64,000 bases of DNA from an uncultured Prevotellaceae bacterium (GCA_902801375.1 CADCIB010000016.1:60274-124273); one strand, 5' to 3'. Shown: positions 27,850 through 39,042, numbered from the stretch's first letter. Translations and numbers: made by a program. Notes: a model not told the origin generated them from the letters alone.

Positions 27850-28653
27850 TCAGTATGTGTTACCTTCTGTTTGTAAAATATCCTCGAACGAAGACAATAT
27901 CTCAGCCTGTCCTCTGCGAATGGCTATGGTATGCTCGAAATGCGCTGCCGGCTGTCTGTCGCGTGTGCGAAGGGTCCACTTGTCGTGGGCATCCAGATAG
28001 ATGTAGCGCTCGCCCATGGTGACCATGGGTTCGATGGCTATACACATCCCAGCCTTAAGCAGGATACCATTGCCGCGGCGCCCATAGTTGGGCACTGGCG
28101 GATCTTCGTGCATCTTGCGGCCGATGCCGTGCCCGGTCAATTCCCGAACGATTCCGTAGTGATTGCTTTCACAATGCTCCTGAACGGCATGGCTGATGTC
28201 GCCGAGATGGTTTCCAGCCACTGCCTGCTGTATGCCAAGTAAGAGACTTTCGTACGTAGTCTTGAGTAGGTGCTTCACTTTTTCGTCGACCTCGCCCACA
28301 CAGAATGTATAAGCTGAATCGCCATTGAACTCGTCAAGCAACACGCCACAATCTACGGTGATGATGTCTCCATCCTTCAGCACGGTAGTGGCATTGGGCA
28401 CTCCGTGTACGACAACATCATTCACAGATGTACAGATACTCCCTGGGAAAGGCCCTCCGTATGGATTTGGGAAATTCTTGAATGTCGGAACGGCTCCGTG
28501 GTCACGGATGAATGTGTCGGCAATCTTGTCCAATTGGAGGGTGGAGATCCCTGGGCGGATATGTTTCGATAATTCGCCGAGCGTCTTGCCTACAAGGCGA
28601 TTCGCCCGGCGCATTAACTCAATTTCGTCTTCTGTCTTCAGAAATACTTTCAT
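27850..28653 (-). CDS. map: Methionine aminopeptidase, type I
   Basis: A 267-residue enzyme that removes the initiator methionine from new proteins. Metal ligands are visible as Asp in TVDCGVLLDEFNGDSAYTF, His in TGHGIGRKMHE, Glu in CIAIEPMV and Glu in HFEHTIAI. The short form without a zinc-finger extension is typical of type Ia. It sits between secY and infA, the usual place. Confidence 0.96.
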   Translation of the reverse strand: MKVFLKTEDEIELMRRANRLVGKTLGELSKHIRPGISTLQLDKIADTFIRDHGAVPTFKNFPNPYGGPFPGSICTSVNDVVVHGVPNATTVLKDGDIITVDCGVLLDEFNGDSAYTFCVGEVDEKVKHLLKTTYESLLLGIQQAVAGNHLGDISHAVQEHCESNHYGIVRELTGHGIGRKMHEDPPVPNYGRRGNGILLKAGMCIAIEPMVTMGERYIYLDAHDKWTLRTRDRQPAAHFEHTIAIRRGQAEILSSFEDILQTEGNTY

Positions 28654-28661
28654 CAGCAGAA

Positions 28662-30008
28662 TTAGTAAGCGGTGATGACACCGTTATGCGTAGAACGCAC
28701 TCTACCAGAATTCAGCAAACCGTCATAGTGACGCATCATAAGATGACTCTCGATCTGTGTCAGCGTATCAATGACCACACCTACGAGAATCAACAGAGAT
28801 GTTCCTCCGAAGAACTGCGAGAATCCCTGCTGGACATTCAGCAACGAAGCCAGAGCCGGCATCACTGCGATGAAGGCAATGAACAAGGAACCGGGCAGTG
28901 TGATTCTCGACATGACAGTATCGATGAAGTCGGCAGTCGGCTTACCAGGCTTGACACCGGGGATGAAGCCGTTGTTGCGCTTCATGTCTTCTGCCATCTG
29001 AGTGGGATTCAACGTGATGGCCGTATAGAAATACGTGAAGATGATGATGAGAGCGGCAAACACGATGTTATACAGAAGGCTGTCGCGATTCAGCAGGGCC
29101 TGCAGCACACTGTTGGTAGAGTTCGTTGAGAACTGCACGATGGTCAGCGGGATGAACATCAAAGCCTGAGCAAAGATGATAGGCATCACGTTGGCTGCGA
29201 ACAGCTTCAAAGGGATGTACTGGCGTGCACCGCCATACTGACGGTTGCCCACGAGACGCTTGGCATACTGCACGGGAACGCGACGTACGCCCTGCACCAG
29301 GAGGATGGCCGCACAGACCACAGCATAGAGGATGAGGAGCTCAACAATGAACATCACGATACCACCACCACTGATAGCGGTGAAACGCGAGGTGAGTTCC
29401 TGTACGAAAGCCTGAGGCAGACGGGCGATGATACCAATCATAATGATGACAGACACACCATTGCCGATACCGCGGTCGGTGATACGCTCACCGAGCCACA
29501 GAATGAACATGGAACCTGCTGCCAGGATGAATGCTGAGGTAATCATGAAGAAACTCCAGCTCACTCCCGACGACAGAGCACCTGCGGCCTGCATCTTCAG
29601 GTTGGTAAGATAAGCCGGTCCTTGGAAGAACAGGATGGCCACGGTGAGTACACGGGTGTACCATGAGATCTTCTTCCGGCCGCTTTCGCCTTCACGCTGC
29701 ATCTTCTGGAAATAGGGCACGGTTGCAGCAAGCAACTGTATCACGATAGATGCAGAGATGTATGGCATGATTCCCAATGCAAAGATAGATGCATTGGAAA
29801 AAGCACCACCTGAGAACATGTCGAGAATGGACATCAGACCTCCTGCTGTCTGCTCCTGCAGTTTCTCAAGAGCTGCGGGATTGATACCGGGCAACACAAC
29901 GAACGAGCCGAAGCGATAGATTGCCACGAACAGGATGGTGATGAGGATTCGCTGGCGCAAATCCTCTATTCTCCAACAATTTCTCAGATACTCAATTAAC
30001 TTCTTCAT
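28662..30008 (-). CDS. secY: Protein translocase subunit SecY
   Basis: A 448-residue membrane protein with about ten hydrophobic segments, the central channel of the Sec translocon. Landmarks are FRFGSFVVLPGI-like start (YRFGSFVVLPGINP), MPYISASIVIQLL, QGFSQFFGGTSLLILVGVV and the cytosolic end with THNGVITAY. The rplO stop is only 7 nt before it. Confidence 0.97.
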   Translation of the reverse strand: MKKLIEYLRNCWRIEDLRQRILITILFVAIYRFGSFVVLPGINPAALEKLQEQTAGGLMSILDMFSGGAFSNASIFALGIMPYISASIVIQLLAATVPYFQKMQREGESGRKKISWYTRVLTVAILFFQGPAYLTNLKMQAAGALSSGVSWSFFMITSAFILAAGSMFILWLGERITDRGIGNGVSVIIMIGIIARLPQAFVQELTSRFTAISGGGIVMFIVELLILYAVVCAAILLVQGVRRVPVQYAKRLVGNRQYGGARQYIPLKLFAANVMPIIFAQALMFIPLTIVQFSTNSTNSVLQALLNRDSLLYNIVFAALIIIFTYFYTAITLNPTQMAEDMKRNNGFIPGVKPGKPTADFIDTVMSRITLPGSLFIAFIAVMPALASLLNVQQGFSQFFGGTSLLILVGVVIDTLTQIESHLMMRHYDGLLNSGRVRSTHNGVITAY

Positions 30009-30015
30009 TATGAGT

Positions 30016-30462
30016 TTAGATTATGATTGCATTACCACCTACAGCCTTGATTGCCTCTTCAGCTGTCTTTGAGAAAGCATTAGCCTCAACATCGAGCTTT
30101 GCCTTCAACTCACCCATACCGAGGATCTTCACGAGCTCCTTGCCATTGGTGAGACCGGCGGCCTTCAGTTCGGCGATGCCAATCTTAGTGAGATTCTTCT
30201 GCTCTGCCATCTTCTGGAGAGTAGAGAGGTTCACAGCATAATATTCCTTGTGATTGATGTTCTTGAAGCCAGACTTCGGCAAACGGCGCTGCAACGGCAT
30301 CTGTCCACCTTCGAATCCTACCTTCTTCTTATATCCAGAACGGGCCTTGGCACCCTTGTGACCACGTGTAGAGGTACCACCGAGACCTGAACCGGGACCA
30401 CGACCGAGACGACGGCTTGAATGCGTAGAACCTTCTGCGGGCTTTAAATTACTTAACTTCAT
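30016..30462 (-). CDS. rplO: 50S ribosomal protein L15
   Basis: A 148-residue L15 with the typical glycine/arginine-rich N-terminus ([21 protein letters not shown]) and [11 protein letters not shown]. It joins the late assembly steps of the 50S subunit. The gene follows rpmD. Confidence 0.97.
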   Translation of the reverse strand: MKLSNLKPAEGSTHSSRRLGRGPGSGLGGTSTRGHKGAKARSGYKKKVGFEGGQMPLQRRLPKSGFKNINHKEYYAVNLSTLQKMAEQKNLTKIGIAELKAAGLTNGKELVKILGMGELKAKLDVEANAFSKTAEEAIKAVGGNAIII

Positions 30463-30496
30463 AGTCTATTCTGTTTTTAAAAACGTTCAACGATGA

Positions 30497-30673
30497 TTAT
30501 TCTACTACGGTCACGAGATGGTGCACCTTGCGGATCATTCCACGGACAGAAGGACAGTCTTCCACCTCAACAACCTGTGAGATCCTGTGCAGACCCAATG
30601 CCTGCAACGTACGTTTCTGATCAATAGGATAACCTATCTTACTCTTGATCTGCTTGATTTTAATTGTTGCCAT
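30497..30673 (-). CDS. rpmD: 50S ribosomal protein L30
   Basis: A 58-residue protein read as MATIKIKQIKSKIGYPIDQ then KRTLQALGLHRISQVVEVED and ending KVHHLVTVVE. It is the usual L30 length and carries the family's LGL-x-x-I core. Gap to rpsE is 14 nt. Confidence 0.94.
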   Translation of the reverse strand: MATIKIKQIKSKIGYPIDQKRTLQALGLHRISQVVEVEDCPSVRGMIRKVHHLVTVVE

Positions 30674-30687
30674 GATGAAAATCGCTT

Positions 30688-31200
30688 TTATCCGTTAAAC
30701 ACTTTGTCCATACTGATACCGCGTGTGCCTGCCACTGTATAGGCGTCACGCATCTGGCTCAGTGCGAAGATGGTGGCCTTGACAAGGTTGTGAGGGTTGG
30801 AAGAACCCTTCGACTTGGCAAGCACATCCTTCACACCAACACTCTCGAGCACAGCACGCATAGCACCACCAGCCACCAGACCGGTACCGGCAGCTGCGGG
30901 CTTCAGGAACACCTGAGCGCCACCATAGCGGGCTTCCATCTCATGAGGAATAGTGCCCTTCAACACGGGAACCTTCACCAGATTCTTCTTGGCTGACTCT
31001 GTTCCCTTTGCGATGGCAGCTGTCACTTCACCGGCCTTTCCAAGGCCCCAACCGATAACACCATTGCCGTCGCCGACGACAACGATAGCAGCAAACGTGA
31101 AGGTACGACCACCCTTTGTTACTTTTGTAACACGGTTAATAGCAACCAGTCTGTCTTTCAACTCGACGTCACTATTTATCTTAACTCTATTCAATGCCAT
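30688..31200 (-). CDS. rpsE: 30S ribosomal protein S5
   Basis: A 170-residue S5 starting [11 protein letters not shown]; an upstream ATG adds two residues. The double-stranded RNA-binding N-domain ([19 protein letters not shown]) and the C-domain with [14 protein letters not shown] are complete. S5 helps decoding fidelity. Confidence 0.96.
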   Translation of the reverse strand: MALNRVKINSDVELKDRLVAINRVTKVTKGGRTFTFAAIVVVGDGNGVIGWGLGKAGEVTAAIAKGTESAKKNLVKVPVLKGTIPHEMEARYGGAQVFLKPAAAGTGLVAGGAMRAVLESVGVKDVLAKSKGSSNPHNLVKATIFALSQMRDAYTVAGTRGISMDKVFNG

Positions 31201-31206
31201 AATCAA

Positions 31207-31551
31207 TTAAAATTTAAGTCCACCTTTACGTGCTCCATCGGCCAATTCCTTCACGCGGCCATGATAGAGATATCCATTACGGTCGAACACCACCTGGGTG
31301 ATGCCGGCTTCGAGAGCCTTCTGGGCGATGAGCTCACCCACCTTGGCAGCCTGCTCCTTCTTGGGCATAGTCTCCATGCCAAGTGAAGAAGCCGATACGA
31401 GAGTATTGCCGGTCAGGTCGTTGATAACCTGGACATAAATCTGCTTGTTGCTGCGGAACACGCTCATACGAGGACGCTCAGCAGTACCGTTCACGCTCTT
31501 GCGAATTCTGAACTTTATCTTAATTCGTCTTTCTATTTTCTTTGTTGCCAT
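31207..31551 (-). CDS. rplR: 50S ribosomal protein L18
   Basis: A 114-residue L18 ([39 protein letters not shown], ending ARKGGLKF). It binds 5S rRNA with L5. Gap to rpsE about 6 nt. Confidence 0.97.
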   Translation of the reverse strand: MATKKIERRIKIKFRIRKSVNGTAERPRMSVFRSNKQIYVQVINDLTGNTLVSASSLGMETMPKKEQAAKVGELIAQKALEAGITQVVFDRNGYLYHGRVKELADGARKGGLKF

Positions 31552-31569
31552 AATCGTAAAAAATTAAAA

Positions 31570-32136
31570 TTACTTAGCTGAAGCTGACTTACCAGACTTT
31601 CTACGAATAACCTCGCCTTTGAAGAGGATACCTTTTCCTTTGTAAGGCTCAGGCATGCGGAAAGAACGAATCTTAGCACAGATGAGGCCAAGCAACTCCT
31701 TGTCGCAAGACTCCAAGATGATCTGAGGGTTCTGATTTCTTTCAGACTTTGTTTCCACCTTCACTTCGGAGGGGAGCTGAAGGAAAATCGGATGAGTATA
31801 ACCAAGTGCAAACTCCAGGAGGTTGCCCTGGTTAGAAACACGGTAACCGACGCCGACGAGTTCCAGCTCCTTCTTGAAGCCCTCGCTGCATCCGACCACC
31901 ATATTGTTCACCAATGCACGATAGAGACCATGGAAAGCCTGCTTCTGCTTATAGTTCACAGGGCTGTTCTCGTCAATCTCGAAAACAATCTGACCATCCT
32001 CAAACTTCAGGAGAATGGAGGGATCCACCTTCTGCGAAAGCTGTCCCTTCGGACCTTTCACAGTCACGATGCCGTCCTTAAAGTCGACCGTTGTGCCGGC
32101 GGGTATCACGATAGGTAACTTACCAATTCTTGACAT
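31570..32136 (-). CDS. rplF: 50S ribosomal protein L6
   Basis: A 188-residue L6 made of two similar domains (MSRIGKLPIVIPAGTTVDFK; then VGVGYRVSNQGNLLEFALGY and PEPYKGKGILF). It binds near the factor-binding site of the 50S subunit. Confidence 0.97.
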   Translation of the reverse strand: MSRIGKLPIVIPAGTTVDFKDGIVTVKGPKGQLSQKVDPSILLKFEDGQIVFEIDENSPVNYKQKQAFHGLYRALVNNMVVGCSEGFKKELELVGVGYRVSNQGNLLEFALGYTHPIFLQLPSEVKVETKSERNQNPQIILESCDKELLGLICAKIRSFRMPEPYKGKGILFKGEVIRRKSGKSASAK

Positions 32137-32151
32137 AGCTTGCCCTCCTTA

Positions 32152-32547
32152 TTAATATACATAGCAAAGAACCTCACCGCCAATCTTCAGGGCAGCAGCT
32201 TCCTTGTCTGTCATGACACCTTGGGATGTAGATAAGATAGCGATACCTAATCCGTTAATAACTCTCGGCATGTCCTTGTAGCCGGTGTACTTGCGGAGAC
32301 CGGGTGTGGACACTCTCTTGAGGACGCGGATAGCGTTCTCTTTCGTTGCGGGATTGTACTTCAAGGCAACCTTGATTGTTCCCTGGGGGCCATCCTCGAT
32401 GAACTTGTAGTTCAGGATGTAACCCTTCTCGAAGAGGATTTTCGTAATCTCCTTCTTCAAGTTTGAAGCCGGTACTTCAACAACACGGTGATGAGCCATG
32501 ATTGCGTTTCTCAACCTCGTCAGATAATCTGCAATTGGATCTGTCAT
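32152..32547 (-). CDS. rpsH: 30S ribosomal protein S8
   Basis: A 131-residue S8 when started at MTDPIADYLTRLRNAIM. The open frame runs 13 codons further upstream but that extension is not conserved. The C-terminus STSQGVMTDKEAAALKIGGE is the S8 signature. S8 binds 16S rRNA and in E. coli represses the spc operon; whether it does so here is unknown. Confidence 0.96.
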   Translation of the reverse strand: MTDPIADYLTRLRNAIMAHHRVVEVPASNLKKEITKILFEKGYILNYKFIEDGPQGTIKVALKYNPATKENAIRVLKRVSTPGLRKYTGYKDMPRVINGLGIAILSTSQGVMTDKEAAALKIGGEVLCYVY

Positions 32548-32664
32548 AAATGATTGATGTTTAATTAATCGGGACTGCCCCGACAATATTAAAATAAATA
32601 ATCTTTGGTATGGGGTGTGGGTGTTGGCCTTTCACCAATCACCCATTACCTGTCGCCCTTTCGT

Positions 32665-32967
32665 TTACCAGCTTGCCTTCTTCACTCCGGGAATCAGACC
32701 AGACGAAGCCATCTCGCGGAACTGGATACGTGAAAGACCGAACTGGCGCATATATCCCTTGGGACGTCCAGTGATCTTGCAACGGTTGTGCAGGCGGATG
32801 GGGTTGGCATTCCTCGGTATGGACTGGAGCTTGCGGGCTGCCTCATAAGCCTCAGCAGGATCGTTTGAAGTAGCGATCACCTTCTTCAAAGCAGCACGTT
32901 TCTCGGCATAGCGGGCAACGAGCTTAGCGCGCTTCACCTCGCGGGCCTTCATTGATTCTTTTGCCAT
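32665..32967 (-). CDS. rpsN: 30S ribosomal protein S14
   Basis: A 100-residue S14 with only one cysteine, so it is the longer zinc-independent form. [19 protein letters not shown] and the end [10 protein letters not shown] are conserved. Gap to rpsH is about 117 nt and holds nothing obvious. Confidence 0.96.
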   Translation of the reverse strand: MAKESMKAREVKRAKLVARYAEKRAALKKVIATSNDPAEAYEAARKLQSIPRNANPIRLHNRCKITGRPKGYMRQFGLSRIQFREMASSGLIPGVKKASW

Positions 32968-32979
32968 ATCTTTACTTCT

Positions 32980-33525
32980 TTATTTGTTCTTGAATGGAAG
33001 ACCGAAGGCCTTGAGCAGTGCGAATCCCTCTTCGTCAGTCTTAGCGGAAGTGACGAATGTGATGTTCATACCCTGGATGCGGTCGATCGTGTCAATATTA
33101 ATCTCGGGGAAGATAATCTGCTCTTCGATACCCAGCGTATAGTTGCCGCGGCCGTCGAACTTGCTCTCGATACCCTTGAAGTCACGGATACGCGGAAGTG
33201 CGATGCGGACGAGTTTCTCAAGGAACTCATACATGCGCTCGCGGCGCAGTGTCACCATCACGCCGATGGGCATCTTCTTACGGAGCTTGAAGTTGGCGAT
33301 GTCCTTCTTCGAATAGGTTGCCACAGCCTTCTGGCCGGTGATCGTGGTGAGTTCGTTGATTGCTACGTCGATGATTTTCTTGTCCTGCGTAGCATCACCG
33401 AGACCCTGATTCACAACAATCTTCTTCAGGACAGGAATCTGCATGGCTGAGCTGTAGTTAAACTGCTTCTGCAGAGCCGGAGCGATATTCTCCTTGTATT
33501 CTTTCTTCAACTGTGCTGTATTCAT
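32980..33525 (-). CDS. rplE: 50S ribosomal protein L5
   Basis: A 181-residue L5 ([56 protein letters not shown]). It binds 5S rRNA and contacts tRNA in the P site. Its start overlaps the rplX stop by one base. Confidence 0.97.
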   Translation of the reverse strand: MNTAQLKKEYKENIAPALQKQFNYSSAMQIPVLKKIVVNQGLGDATQDKKIIDVAINELTTITGQKAVATYSKKDIANFKLRKKMPIGVMVTLRRERMYEFLEKLVRIALPRIRDFKGIESKFDGRGNYTLGIEEQIIFPEINIDTIDRIQGMNITFVTSAKTDEEGFALLKAFGLPFKNK

Positions 33526-33842
33526 TACTTGATCTCCTCTCCTGACTTTTTAGAAATACGGATAACATTCTTTCCCTCATGCTTGATGGAGACACGTGTC
33601 GGCTTGCCGCTCTTCGGGTCTATCAGGCTCAGATTCGAGATATGGATGGGGGCTTCCTGCTTCACAATGCCGCCTTGGGGGTTCTTGGCGCTGGGCTTCA
33701 TGCTCTTCGAGACCATGTTCCAGCCTTCGACGATAGCCTTCTGCTCCTTGACGAACACCTTGAGGACCTTGCCCTTCTGGCCTTTGTCCTTACCGGCAAG
33801 GATGATGACCTCGTCACCTTTTCTAATATGTAACTTTACCAT
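33525..33842 (-). CDS. rplX: 50S ribosomal protein L24
   Basis: A 105-residue L24 with an N-terminal KOW motif ([20 protein letters not shown]) and the conserved [13 protein letters not shown]. It initiates 50S assembly. Confidence 0.97.
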   Translation of the reverse strand: MVKLHIRKGDEVIILAGKDKGQKGKVLKVFVKEQKAIVEGWNMVSKSMKPSAKNPQGGIVKQEAPIHISNLSLIDPKSGKPTRVSIKHEGKNVIRISKKSGEEIK

Positions 33843-33861
33843 TACTGTTTCTGTTTAAATA

Positions 33862-34227
33862 TTAAAGAACTTCAGGTGCCAAAGAAACGACTTTCATATT
33901 CACAGCACGGAGCTCACGGGCCACGGGGCCGAAGATACGGCTGCCGCGGAGCTCGCCAGCATTGTTGAGAAGCACACAGGCATTGTCATCGAAGCGGATG
34001 TAAGAGCCATCAGCGCGACGGATTTCCTTCTTTGTGCGTACAATCAAAGCCTTGGATACTGCACCTTTTTTAACATCACTTGTGGGGATTGCGTTCTTGA
34101 CCGTCACGACAATCACGTCACCAACGCTTGCATAGCGGCGGCGGGTACCACCCAGCACGCGAATGCAAAGAACCTCGCGAGCACCGCTGTTGTCAGCTAC
34201 TGTAAGTCTTGATTCTGCCTGTATCAT
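33862..34227 (-). CDS. rplN: 50S ribosomal protein L14
   Basis: A 121-residue L14 ([40 protein letters not shown]). It contacts the 30S subunit in an intersubunit bridge. Two nt separate it from rpsQ. Confidence 0.97.
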   Translation of the reverse strand: MIQAESRLTVADNSGAREVLCIRVLGGTRRRYASVGDVIVVTVKNAIPTSDVKKGAVSKALIVRTKKEIRRADGSYIRFDDNACVLLNNAGELRGSRIFGPVARELRAVNMKVVSLAPEVL

Positions 34228-34229
34228 AA

Positions 34230-34487
34230 TTACTTAGCTTTTTCTACGATTTGAACTAATCTCCATCTCTTTGTCTTCGACAACGGACGGGTTTCCATAA
34301 TGAGCACGGTATCACCAACGTTGCACTCATTCTTCTCATCATGAGCATGGTATTTCTTTGTCTTCTGGACAAACTTACCATAAATCGGGTGCTTCTCCTT
34401 GAACTTGGCGGCAATAACAATGGTTTTATCCATCTTGTTGCTGATCACGACACCCTGTCTTGTTTTTCTTAAATTTCTTGTTTCCAT
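34230..34487 (-). CDS. rpsQ: 30S ribosomal protein S17
   Basis: An S17 of 85 residues from [14 protein letters not shown]; an ATG three codons upstream is open too. The OB-fold core and [21 protein letters not shown] are conserved. Confidence 0.95.
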   Translation of the reverse strand: METRNLRKTRQGVVISNKMDKTIVIAAKFKEKHPIYGKFVQKTKKYHAHDEKNECNVGDTVLIMETRPLSKTKRWRLVQIVEKAK

Positions 34488-34498
34488 CTGGACCATTG

Positions 34499-34693
34499 TT
34501 ATTTGTTAAGTTCTCTCTGACGGAGTTCTGTCTTCATACGTGCGATGTCACGACGGGTAGCCTTAATCAGAGAAGGGTTCTCCAGTGGGGTCACTGCATG
34601 GTTGAGAAGCATGCGATGGTACTTTTCAACCTCTGTTTCCAAACGCTCGTTCAACTCTGCGGTTGCGAGTCCTTTAATCTCACTTGTCTTCAT
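34499..34693 (-). CDS. rpmC: 50S ribosomal protein L29
   Basis: A 64-residue helical protein ([19 protein letters not shown] ... [19 protein letters not shown]). It lines the peptide exit tunnel opening. The stop is 2 nt before the rpsQ frame. Confidence 0.96.
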   Translation of the reverse strand: MKTSEIKGLATAELNERLETEVEKYHRMLLNHAVTPLENPSLIKATRRDIARMKTELRQRELNK

Positions 34694-34698
34694 CTTAC

Positions 34699-35127
34699 TT
34701 AAGCATTTTTATCGTAATCACGTCTTACAACAAACTTGGTTTTAACAGGAAGTTTCTGGGCACCCAGGCGAAGTGCTTCCTTGGCAACTTCGAAAGGCAC
34801 GCCTTCTACTTCGAAGAGAATTCTTCCCGGTGTGACAGGTGCAACCCATCCTGCAGGATCACCCTTACCTTTACCCATTCGGACGTCGGCGGGTTTGCGG
34901 GTAATCGGTTTGTCGGGGAATATGCGAATCCAGACCTGACCTTCACGCTGCATGTAACGGTTGATAGCAACGCGGGCAGCCTCCAACTGACGGCTGTCGA
35001 GCCACTTAGCGTCAAGGGTCTTGATGCCGAAGGAACCGAAAGCCAATTGTGTTCCCCTGTGGGCGTCGCCTTTGTTGCCACGTCCGTCCTGGGGTCTTCT
35101 ATATCTTACTCTTTTAGGCTGTAACAT
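34699..35127 (-). CDS. rplP: 50S ribosomal protein L16
   Basis: A 142-residue L16 ([20 protein letters not shown], ending [36 protein letters not shown] inside). It stabilises tRNA in the A site. Confidence 0.97.
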   Translation of the reverse strand: MLQPKRVRYRRPQDGRGNKGDAHRGTQLAFGSFGIKTLDAKWLDSRQLEAARVAINRYMQREGQVWIRIFPDKPITRKPADVRMGKGKGDPAGWVAPVTPGRILFEVEGVPFEVAKEALRLGAQKLPVKTKFVVRRDYDKNA

Positions 35128-35149
35128 GATAATTTTCCTCTTTTCTTAA

Positions 35150-35869
35150 TTATTTGTTTCTCTTGCGATCACGACGGCCTCCAGGTCTTCCGTTGCCACG
35201 TCCGCCCTGCTTCTCCTGCGAGAAATTGGGGGAGAGGTCCTTCTTGTCGTACACTTCACCACGGCAGATCCAAACCTTGATGCCGAGCAGGCCCACCTTG
35301 GTGAGAGCCTCTGCATGGCAGTAGTCGATGTCAGCACGGAAAGTGTGCAGGGGAGTACGGCCTTCCTTGAACATCTCGCTGCGGGCGATTTCAGCACCGT
35401 TGAGACGGCCTGCAATCTGAATCTTCACACCCTCGGCACCAGCACGCATAGTGTTGGCGATAGCCTGCTTGATGGCTCTGCGGTAGGCAATCTTGCCTTC
35501 AATCTGGCGAGCCACGTTGTTGGCCACGATGGTAGCATCCAACTCAGGCTTCTTCACCTCGTAGATGTTGATCTGGATTTCCTTATCATAGAGTTTCTTC
35601 AGCTCTTCCTTGAGCTTGTCGACATCTTGTCCGCCCTTGCCAATGACGATTCCCGGACGGGCTGTGCAGATAGTGATAGTCACGAGCTTCAAGGTGCGCT
35701 CAATGACAATCTTCGAAACGCTGGCCTTTTCCAGGCGCTTGTTGAGATACTTACGGATTTTCTGGTCTTCCACCAGATTCTCGCCGAAGCTCTTACCGCC
35801 GTACCAGCTTGAGTCCCAACCGCGGATGATACCGAGACGGTTGCTTATTGGATTAACTTTCTGTCCCAT
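35150..35869 (-). CDS. rpsC: 30S ribosomal protein S3
   Basis: A 239-residue S3 with an N-terminal KH domain ([20 protein letters not shown]) and the conserved [20 protein letters not shown]. The last 20 residues form an arginine/glycine-rich tail ([20 protein letters not shown]), common in Bacteroidetes. S3 acts with S4 and S5 in mRNA entry. Confidence 0.97.
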   Translation of the reverse strand: MGQKVNPISNRLGIIRGWDSSWYGGKSFGENLVEDQKIRKYLNKRLEKASVSKIVIERTLKLVTITICTARPGIVIGKGGQDVDKLKEELKKLYDKEIQINIYEVKKPELDATIVANNVARQIEGKIAYRRAIKQAIANTMRAGAEGVKIQIAGRLNGAEIARSEMFKEGRTPLHTFRADIDYCHAEALTKVGLLGIKVWICRGEVYDKKDLSPNFSQEKQGGRGNGRPGGRRDRKRNK

Positions 35870-35877
35870 TCTTCTGA

Positions 35878-36282
35878 TTATTTTTCGTCATTAGCTTTAG
35901 CGTCTACAAACAGTGTCACGTGGTTCGAGCGCTTGCGGATGCGGTAGCCGCGTCCCTGCGGTGCCGGGCGCATGCGCTTCATGGTGACGCCTTCATCAAC
36001 AAAGACTCTTGACACATAGAGTTCACCGTCTTCTGCCTTTCTCTCGTTCTTCTGTTCCCAGTTGTTGATGGCAGAGCGGAGCAGTTTCTCCACATCGGCG
36101 GCAGCTGCCTTCTTCGAGAAGCGCAGGACACCGAGGGCGCGGTTCACTTCCATACCGCGGATCAAATCAACGACATAGCGCATCTTGCGGGGAGAAGAAG
36201 GACATCCCTTCAACTTCGCGAAATACATCGTCTTCAAGGCCTCTTTTCTTTTCTCAGCCGAAATATGTTTTCTTTTTCCCAT
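35878..36282 (-). CDS. rplV: 50S ribosomal protein L22
   Basis: A 134-residue L22. The conserved beta-hairpin tip ([20 protein letters not shown]) that lines the exit tunnel is intact. The gene follows rpsS by 33 nt. Confidence 0.97.
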   Translation of the reverse strand: MGKRKHISAEKRKEALKTMYFAKLKGCPSSPRKMRYVVDLIRGMEVNRALGVLRFSKKAAAADVEKLLRSAINNWEQKNERKAEDGELYVSRVFVDEGVTMKRMRPAPQGRGYRIRKRSNHVTLFVDAKANDEK

Positions 36283-36315
36283 TATTGCTCTAAATTAAAA
36301 TGGTTTCAGCCCTGA

Positions 36316-36582
36316 TTATTTCTTATTACCGGCATGTCCACCGAAACGGCGTGTGGGAGCGAACTCACCCAGCTTGTGGCCGACCATATTCTCGGTAATG
36401 TAAACAGGGATAAATTTGTTTCCGTTATGAACAGCTACAGTGTGTCCCACGAAGTCCGGGGAGATCATTGAAGCTCTGGCCCATGTCTTAACGACATTCT
36501 TCTTGCCGCTCTCATTCATGGCGAGAATCTTCTTCTCAAGAGATACGTTAATGTACGGACCTTTTTTTAATGAACGACTCAT
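36316..36582 (-). CDS. rpsS: 30S ribosomal protein S19
   Basis: An 88-residue S19 ([39 protein letters not shown]). It contacts the A-site tRNA on the 30S head. Confidence 0.97.
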   Translation of the reverse strand: MSRSLKKGPYINVSLEKKILAMNESGKKNVVKTWARASMISPDFVGHTVAVHNGNKFIPVYITENMVGHKLGEFAPTRRFGGHAGNKK

Positions 36583-36602
36583 AATTTACTTCAGTTTACT
36601 TG

Positions 36603-37430
36603 TTATTTTTTACTTGCTCTTGCAATGATATACTTGTTAGAGTGCTTCTTCGGTGCGCGTGTCTTCAGACCCTTTGCATACAAGCCCTTACGCGAACGCG
36701 GATGTCCACCAGACTGACGGCCTTCACCACCACCCATCGGGTGATCGTGCGGGTTCATCACAACACCACGGTTGTGCGGACGACGGCCGAGCCAGCGCGA
36801 ACGACCAGCCTTACCGGACTGCTCAAGCGCATGAGTCTCATTACCAACCACACCTACAGTAGCCTTACAAGCACTAAGGATCTTACGGATCTCTCCCGAG
36901 GGGAGCTTGATGACGCAGTAAGAACCTTCACGAGAAGTAAGCTGAGCAAAGTTACCTGCCGAACGAACGAGCTTTGCACCCTGACCCGGACGGAGTTCGA
37001 TGTTGTGGATCATCGTACCCACGGGGATGTTTGACAGCGGGAGAGCGTTGCCCACCTCGGGAGCTGCCTCAGCGCCCGACTTCAGGGTAGTCCCCACTTC
37101 AAGTCCGTTAGGAGCAATAATGTAACGTTTTTCACCATCAGCGTAATACAACAATGCGATACGGGCCGAGCGGTTCGGATCGTACTCGATTGTCTTCACT
37201 ACAGCTGGAACACCATCTTTCTCACGTTTGAAGTCAATCACGCGGTATTTTCTCTTATGGCCGCCGCCACGATAGCGGACAGTCATCTTACCGGTGTTGT
37301 TGCGTCCACCAGTGGACTTCTTACCGTAAACGAGAGATTTCTCTGGCACGGATGCAGTAAGTTCCTCGAACGTGCCAATAATCTTGTGTCTTTGGCCGGG
37401 AGTTACCGGCTTTAATTTACGTACTGCCAT
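36603..37430 (-). CDS. rplB: 50S ribosomal protein L2
   Basis: A 275-residue L2 near the peptidyl transferase centre. [20 protein letters not shown] contains the conserved functionally important histidine. It is complete and ends RASKK. Confidence 0.97.
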   Translation of the reverse strand: MAVRKLKPVTPGQRHKIIGTFEELTASVPEKSLVYGKKSTGGRNNTGKMTVRYRGGGHKRKYRVIDFKREKDGVPAVVKTIEYDPNRSARIALLYYADGEKRYIIAPNGLEVGTTLKSGAEAAPEVGNALPLSNIPVGTMIHNIELRPGQGAKLVRSAGNFAQLTSREGSYCVIKLPSGEIRKILSACKATVGVVGNETHALEQSGKAGRSRWLGRRPHNRGVVMNPHDHPMGGGEGRQSGGHPRSRKGLYAKGLKTRAPKKHSNKYIIARASKK

Positions 37431-37437
37431 TTCTTAT

Positions 37438-37782
37438 TTAAATATTGCTGTAAAAATCGATTGTATCGCCCTCCTTCAGGGTGACGATTGCTTTCTTGTA
37501 TGCGTTCCTCTGGCCGCGGATCAAGCCGTCCTTGGTGTAGCGGCTGGAGCGCTTGCCTGCATAGCGCATGGTATTCACGTCGATCACTGTCACGTTGTAC
37601 AGCTGCTCGACCTCTTGTTTGATCTGGAGCTTGTTGGCTTCCGGACGGCAGATGAAACCATAGCGGGTCTCAGCCTTCTTGGTTCTGGTCTCGCCCTTCA
37701 CCTTGTATGTCTTCTCCTCAGATGTCTTGTCCGTTATCTTGGTCATCTTCTCAGTGACCAGCGGTTTGATGATAAATGCCAT
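37438..37782 (-). CDS. rplW: 50S ribosomal protein L23
   Basis: A 114-residue L23 (MAFIIKPLVTEKMTKITDK, YGFICRPEANKLQIKQEVEQ, INVDVNTMRYAGKR-like loop). It is the docking point for trigger factor at the exit tunnel. Seven nt precede rplB. Confidence 0.96.
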   Translation of the reverse strand: MAFIIKPLVTEKMTKITDKTSEEKTYKVKGETRTKKAETRYGFICRPEANKLQIKQEVEQLYNVTVIDVNTMRYAGKRSSRYTKDGLIRGQRNAYKKAIVTLKEGDTIDFYSNI

Positions 37783-37798
37783 ATCTGATGTCTCCTTA

Positions 37799-38428
37799 TT
37801 ACTTGTTTAAGATTCCGTCGATAATCTCCAGCGACTTCTCGGTCACCACGAGAACGTCGGCATCCAGGATTCTGTATGTATTGATTTCCCTGGCTTCCAT
37901 AACCTGAGTCTTCTGCAGGTTGCGGGCCGACAGGTACACGTTCTTGCTGTTCTCGGGCAGAGCGACGAGCAGCTTCTTGCCGTCTACCTTCAGATTCTTG
38001 GCAACGTCGAGGAACTGCTTCGTGTTCGGCTTCTCGAACGTGAAGTCTTCCACCACGACGATGGCATTCTCCTGAGCCTTGTATGAGAGGGCGCTTCTGC
38101 GAGCCAAAGCCTTCACCTTCTTGTTCAGCTTGAAGCTGTAGTCGCGGGGCTTCGGACCAAACACGCGGCCACCACCAACGAGCACGGGCGACTTGATGTC
38201 ACCGCGGCGAGCACCGCCGCTACCCTTCTGGCGAATCAGTTTGCGTGTGGAACCGGCAATCTCGCTGCGCTCCTTCGACTTGGCATTGCCCTGACGGCGG
38301 TTGGCCATGAACTGCTTGACAGCGAGGTAAATAACATGATCGTTGGGTTCAATGCCGAAGATAGATTCGTTTAACGTAACCTTTCTTCCGGTCTCCTGAC
38401 CATTGATGTTTAATACGTTAATTTCCAT
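37799..38428 (-). CDS. rplD: 50S ribosomal protein L4
   Basis: A 209-residue L4. The tunnel-lining loop ([20 protein letters not shown]) is complete. In E. coli L4 represses its operon through the leader; here the leader of this transcript would start before rplC. The start overlaps the rplC stop by one base. Confidence 0.97.
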   Translation of the reverse strand: MEINVLNINGQETGRKVTLNESIFGIEPNDHVIYLAVKQFMANRRQGNAKSKERSEIAGSTRKLIRQKGSGGARRGDIKSPVLVGGGRVFGPKPRDYSFKLNKKVKALARRSALSYKAQENAIVVVEDFTFEKPNTKQFLDVAKNLKVDGKKLLVALPENSKNVYLSARNLQKTQVMEAREINTYRILDADVLVVTEKSLEIIDGILNK

Positions 38429-39042
38429 TACTTGTTGATGATTACGGTTGAACCTTTACAACCAGCGATGCTACCCTTCACGATGAGGAGATTGTTCTCT
38501 GGCAATACCTTTAACACTCTGAGATTCTGCGTGGTCACGCGGTCGCCACCCATCTGTCCGGCCATGCGCATTCCCTTGAACACCTTGGCGGGATACGAAC
38601 AGGCACCGATAGAACCCGGCTTGCGGGCGCGGTCGTCCTGGCCGTGTGTAGCCTGACCGACACCACCGAAACCATGGCGCTTCATCACGCCCTGGAATCC
38701 CTTACCCTTGGAGGTACCCACAACGTCCACAAAGGTTGTGTCGTTGAAGATCTCCACCGTAATGGTGTCTCCGAGATTGTACTCCTCGTCAAACTTGAAC
38801 TCGGCCAAGTGGCGCTTAGGTGTCGTGCCGGCTTTCTTGAACACACCCATCATGGGCTTCGTGGTGTTCTTCTCTTTAGCTTCGGCGAAACCCAGCTGAA
38901 GTGCTTTGTAGCCGTCCTTCTCGACGGTCTTCACCTGAGTCACAACACAAGGACCAGCTTCGATAACAGTGCACGGCACATTCTTACCGTCGGCACTGAA
39001 AACGGATGTCATTCCGATTTTTCTTCCAATTAATCCTGGCAT
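38428..39042 (-). CDS. rplC: 50S ribosomal protein L3
   Basis: A 204-residue L3 ([39 protein letters not shown]). Normally it directly follows rpsJ. Here rpsJ is 11.6 kb away, and rplC is the first gene of the transcript with its own promoter about 186 nt upstream. Confidence 0.97.
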   Translation of the reverse strand: MPGLIGRKIGMTSVFSADGKNVPCTVIEAGPCVVTQVKTVEKDGYKALQLGFAEAKEKNTTKPMMGVFKKAGTTPKRHLAEFKFDEEYNLGDTITVEIFNDTTFVDVVGTSKGKGFQGVMKRHGFGGVGQATHGQDDRARKPGSIGACSYPAKVFKGMRMAGQMGGDRVTTQNLRVLKVLPENNLLIVKGSIAGCKGSTVIINK